NCBI GenBank assembly: GCA_963848955.1
Contig: CAWKFQ010000024.1
Span: 186,001 to 250,000, forward strand
Length of the DNA stretch: 64,000 nucleotides
Direction of reading: 5' to 3'
Source: DASUPK01 sp963848955
GTDB lineage: Bacteria; Actinomycetota; Thermoleophilia; Solirubrobacterales; 70-9
Below the pieces are notes generated by a model, which saw nothing but the letters and a program-made list of their open reading frames with translations, was not told the origin of the DNA and did not search any database. Positions 62,059 through 64,000 of the stretch are shown here, piece by piece. Each line of letters begins with the position of its first letter. The stretch's first letter is position 1. Made by a program: the position numbers and the translations under genes.

Positions 62059-63836
62059 GGCACGACCACCGCCCGAGCCGCGGTCGGTGGAGCAAAATCC
62101 TCGCTGCCGACGTGGTGGAGCCGGTAGAGGCGCTCGTAGGTCCCGCCCTGAAGCAGGAGCTCCTCGTGAGTGCCGGAAGCGGCGATTCGCCCGCCTTCGA
62201 GCACCGCGATCCGATCCGCGTCCCGGACCGTCACCAGGTTGTGGGAGATCACGATCGTGGTCCGACCGCCCATCAACCGCCGGAGCGGCCCCATGATCCG
62301 GCTCCCCGACTCGGCGTCGACTCCGGTCGTCGGCTCGTCCAGGATCAGCACTGGGGCGTCGCGGACCATCGCCCTCGCGATCGCGATCCGCTGACGCTGC
62401 CCGCCCGAGAGCCGCCTGCCCTTCTGGCCGATCTCGGTGTCGTATCCCTCGGGGAGGGCGGAGATGAAGTCGTCCGCATCGGCCGCGACCGCCGCGGCCT
62501 CCACCTGGTCGCGGGTCGCGCCCCGCCGGCCGTACGCGATGTTCTCGTAGATCGTCCCGTCGAAGACGAGGGTCTCCTGCAGCAGCAGCGCGACGTTGTC
62601 TCGCACCGACCCCAGCGTCAGTCCGCGCAGATCCTCCCCGTCCAGCAGGATCCGGCCGAAGTGGGGGTCGTAGAAGCGGAGCAGCAGCTTCGCGAGTGTC
62701 GACTTGCCGGCACCGCTCGGGCCGACCAGCGCCAGCACCTCGCCGGGCTCGACCGAAAGCGAGACGCCCGAGACCGCGTTCCGCTCCGTCTCCGGATAGC
62801 GGAAGGTGACGTGGTCGAGCTCGAGCCGGCCCTGAGCGCGCTCGAGCCCGACCGCACGTGAGGACTCGACCACCGATGGCTTCTGGTCGAGCATCTCGAT
62901 GATCCGCTCGGCAGACGCCGAGGCGCTGTGGATCCGATTGATGAGCCGGCTCATCCCGCGGACCGGGCTGTAGAGCTGGGTCAGGAAGGTCATGAAAACG
63001 AGCAGCCCGCCGAGCGTCAGGTGGCCCTGTGAGAGCTCCCAGGTCCCGAGCCCGATCACGAGCAGGGCACCGCTCAGCTCGATCAGGTCGATCAGCGGCG
63101 AGTAGAGCGCCTTCAGCCGCACCGAGGCCATCTCCGCGTGGTAGCTGCCCTCGTTCTCGCGGTGGAACCGCTCGACCTCGGCCGTCTCCTGCCCGTAGGC
63201 CTGGACCAGCGCTGCATTGGAGAGGCTCTCCTCCGCCACCGAGCTGATCGAGCCGCTCCGGCGCCGCTTCTCGCGCGAGGCGATTTTGATCAGGCGGGAG
63301 AATCGCTTTGCCGCCAGCCAGAAGAGCGGGGCGACCACCAGCGAGATCAGCGCGAGATCCCACTGAAGGTAGAAGAGCGCGGCAGAGAAGAAGACGATCC
63401 GCAGCATGTAGGAGATCGCGTCGGACACGCCCGAGAGGACGAACGCCTCGATCGAGGCGATATCGCCGGTGAGACGGGAGATCAGATCGCCGAGCCGGCG
63501 GCGGTCGAAGAAGTCGAGCGAGAGCCCCTGTAGGTGGGCGAAGAACCTGGTGCGCAGGTCGAGGAGGAAGCGCTCTCCGATCCAGTTGGCGAGGAAGTCA
63601 TCGAAGAAGCCGAGCACGCCGGCCAGGACGGTCAAGCCGACGTACGCAGCCGCGATCCAGACGAACGGACCGAAGTCCTGCGGGACCAGCACCTGGTCGA
63701 CGACGACCTTGAACATCCAGATCATCGCCGTGTCGATCAGTGGGACCAGCGCGATCAGCACCAGGCTGAGCGCCAGCCAGCGGCGGTACGGGCGGGCGTA
63801 AGGCCAGAACCGCCGAAAGATCTCGCGAACCGGCAC
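62055..63836 (-). CDS. ABC transporter, fused permease and ATPase (exporter half-type)
   Basis: 593 residues. Six membrane segments in the first 320 (REIFRRFWPYARPYRRWLALSLVLIALVPLIDTAMIWMFKVVVDQVLV...) then an ATPase: VLALVGPSGAGKSTLAKLLLRFYDP (Walker A), LLQETLVFDGTIYENIAYG, RRLSGGQRQRIAIARAMVRDAPVLILDEPTTGVD (signature and Walker B), ISHNLVTVRDADRIAVL. It resembles MsbA-like multidrug or lipid exporters. GTG 63836 is the annotated start; the frame is open upstream to CTG 63908, which overlaps the stop of the preceding gene as CTGA, so the protein may begin 24 codons earlier. Homodimer expected. Confidence 0.92.
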   Translation of the reverse strand: MPVREIFRRFWPYARPYRRWLALSLVLIALVPLIDTAMIWMFKVVVDQVLVPQDFGPFVWIAAAYVGLTVLAGVLGFFDDFLANWIGERFLLDLRTRFFAHLQGLSLDFFDRRRLGDLISRLTGDIASIEAFVLSGVSDAISYMLRIVFFSAALFYLQWDLALISLVVAPLFWLAAKRFSRLIKIASREKRRRSGSISSVAEESLSNAALVQAYGQETAEVERFHRENEGSYHAEMASVRLKALYSPLIDLIELSGALLVIGLGTWELSQGHLTLGGLLVFMTFLTQLYSPVRGMSRLINRIHSASASAERIIEMLDQKPSVVESSRAVGLERAQGRLELDHVTFRYPETERNAVSGVSLSVEPGEVLALVGPSGAGKSTLAKLLLRFYDPHFGRILLDGEDLRGLTLGSVRDNVALLLQETLVFDGTIYENIAYGRRGATRDQVEAAAVAADADDFISALPEGYDTEIGQKGRRLSGGQRQRIAIARAMVRDAPVLILDEPTTGVDAESGSRIMGPLRRLMGGRTTIVISHNLVTVRDADRIAVLEGGRIAASGTHEELLLQGGTYERLYRLHHVGSEDFAPPTAARAVVVP

Positions 63837-63904
63837 CTCGGGCGAGGCGCTGACGAGCGCCTCGCCCTCGGCCGGCGTCGAGAACAGACTGCGTAGACGG
63901 GCTC

Positions 63905-64000
63905 TCAGCCTGGCCCTCCGTGGCCGCCGCTGCCCGTGTTGGTGTTGGTGTTCGTGTTGGAGACGCTGTTGCTGCTGGTGGTAGCGCCGTGACCCGCTCC
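63905..64000 (-). CDS. Partial CDS, C-terminus of a low-complexity protein
   Basis: Minus-strand frame entering the window at base 64000 and ending with TGA at 63907-63905: ...GAGHGATTSSNSVSNTNTNTNTGSGGHGGPG. The Asn-Thr tandem is encoded by a short hexamer run (AACACG/AACACC). The tail is low complexity; such ends occur in secreted or membrane-anchored proteins, but the family is not visible. Its stop overlaps the CTG 63908 that may start the ABC transporter, supporting an operon on this strand. Confidence 0.45.
   Translation of the reverse strand, partial: GAGHGATTSSNSVSNTNTNTNTGSGGHGGPG

Noticed and set aside
61237..63363. A 708-codon minus-strand frame that would fuse the kinase to an N-terminal part
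   Set aside because: The first two thirds are a shifted reading of the ABC transporter; the kinase has a proper GTG at 62058 overlapping the transporter stop.

Overview
The window reads as one continuous piece of a G+C-rich actinobacterial chromosome. Gene families seen here point to the class Thermoleophilia, probably near Solirubrobacterales: an F420-type luciferase-like oxidoreductase next to a PPOX-family protein, a paired FAS1-like/MaoC dehydratase, an AbiEi-DUF559 protein, and a remnant of the group I intron-associated PD-(D/E)XK endonuclease family that is common in that class. That placement is inference; no rRNA or other phylogenetic marker was compared.

Layout. 1-9.4 kb: end of proB, an MFS transporter, a GMC oxidoreductase plus aldehyde dehydrogenase, a serine hydrolase, then proA-nadD-rsfS and a DivIVA-like coiled-coil protein. 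9.4-10.2 kb: a small scar holding a decayed PD-(D/E)XK endonuclease, a damaged-looking tRNA-Ala(GGC) and a Phd antitoxin remnant. 10.1-18.5 kb: PPOX and LLM F420-type proteins, acs, two small proteins, leuS, a cupin, acylphosphatase, comEA. 18.5-25.4 kb: comEC, a secreted protein, holA, rpsT, murJ, and a SoxR-like regulator facing its probable target. 25.4-37.8 kb: a methyltransferase, lepA, the dehydratase pair, then the housekeeping run hrcA-dnaJ-prmA-murI-ykvA-yqeY-phoH-ybeY-era. 37.8-49.3 kb: tryptophan biosynthesis in two blocks (hisIE-trpE-trpG-trpD-trpC and trpF-trpB-trpA) separated by htrA, an SDR gene and a cyclopropane synthase. 49.3-64 kb: trmO, a PPi-type phosphofructokinase, a binding lipoprotein, an mhqO/mhqD-like pair, a YihY membrane protein, an epimerase, malic enzyme, an AbiEi-DUF559 protein, polA, and an operon of an ABC exporter and a protein kinase. 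No stretch longer than 300 bases lacks a feature; 55885-56068 holds nothing I recognise.

Four non-coding patterns stand out. (1) At least fourteen genes have a TANNNT hexamer 6-7 nt before the start codon and no ribosome binding site, so leaderless mRNAs are probably common. (2) A 163-nt set of four nested inverted repeats (46307-46469) lies between the promoters of cfa and trpF, outside both predicted mRNAs. (3) A short repeat predicted to form a hairpin with a bulged A occurs four times, including in frame inside trpE and cfa. (4) A SoxR-type operator with a 19-bp spacer and a perfect palindrome over the hisIE -10 look like real control sites.

Caution: about fourteen genes, including trpB, trpC, comEC, murJ and ybeY, carry single frameshifts or an in-frame stop, often beside G or C runs. 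The likeliest reading is residual indel error in the assembly rather than gene loss, so these are annotated as single genes spanning the break.
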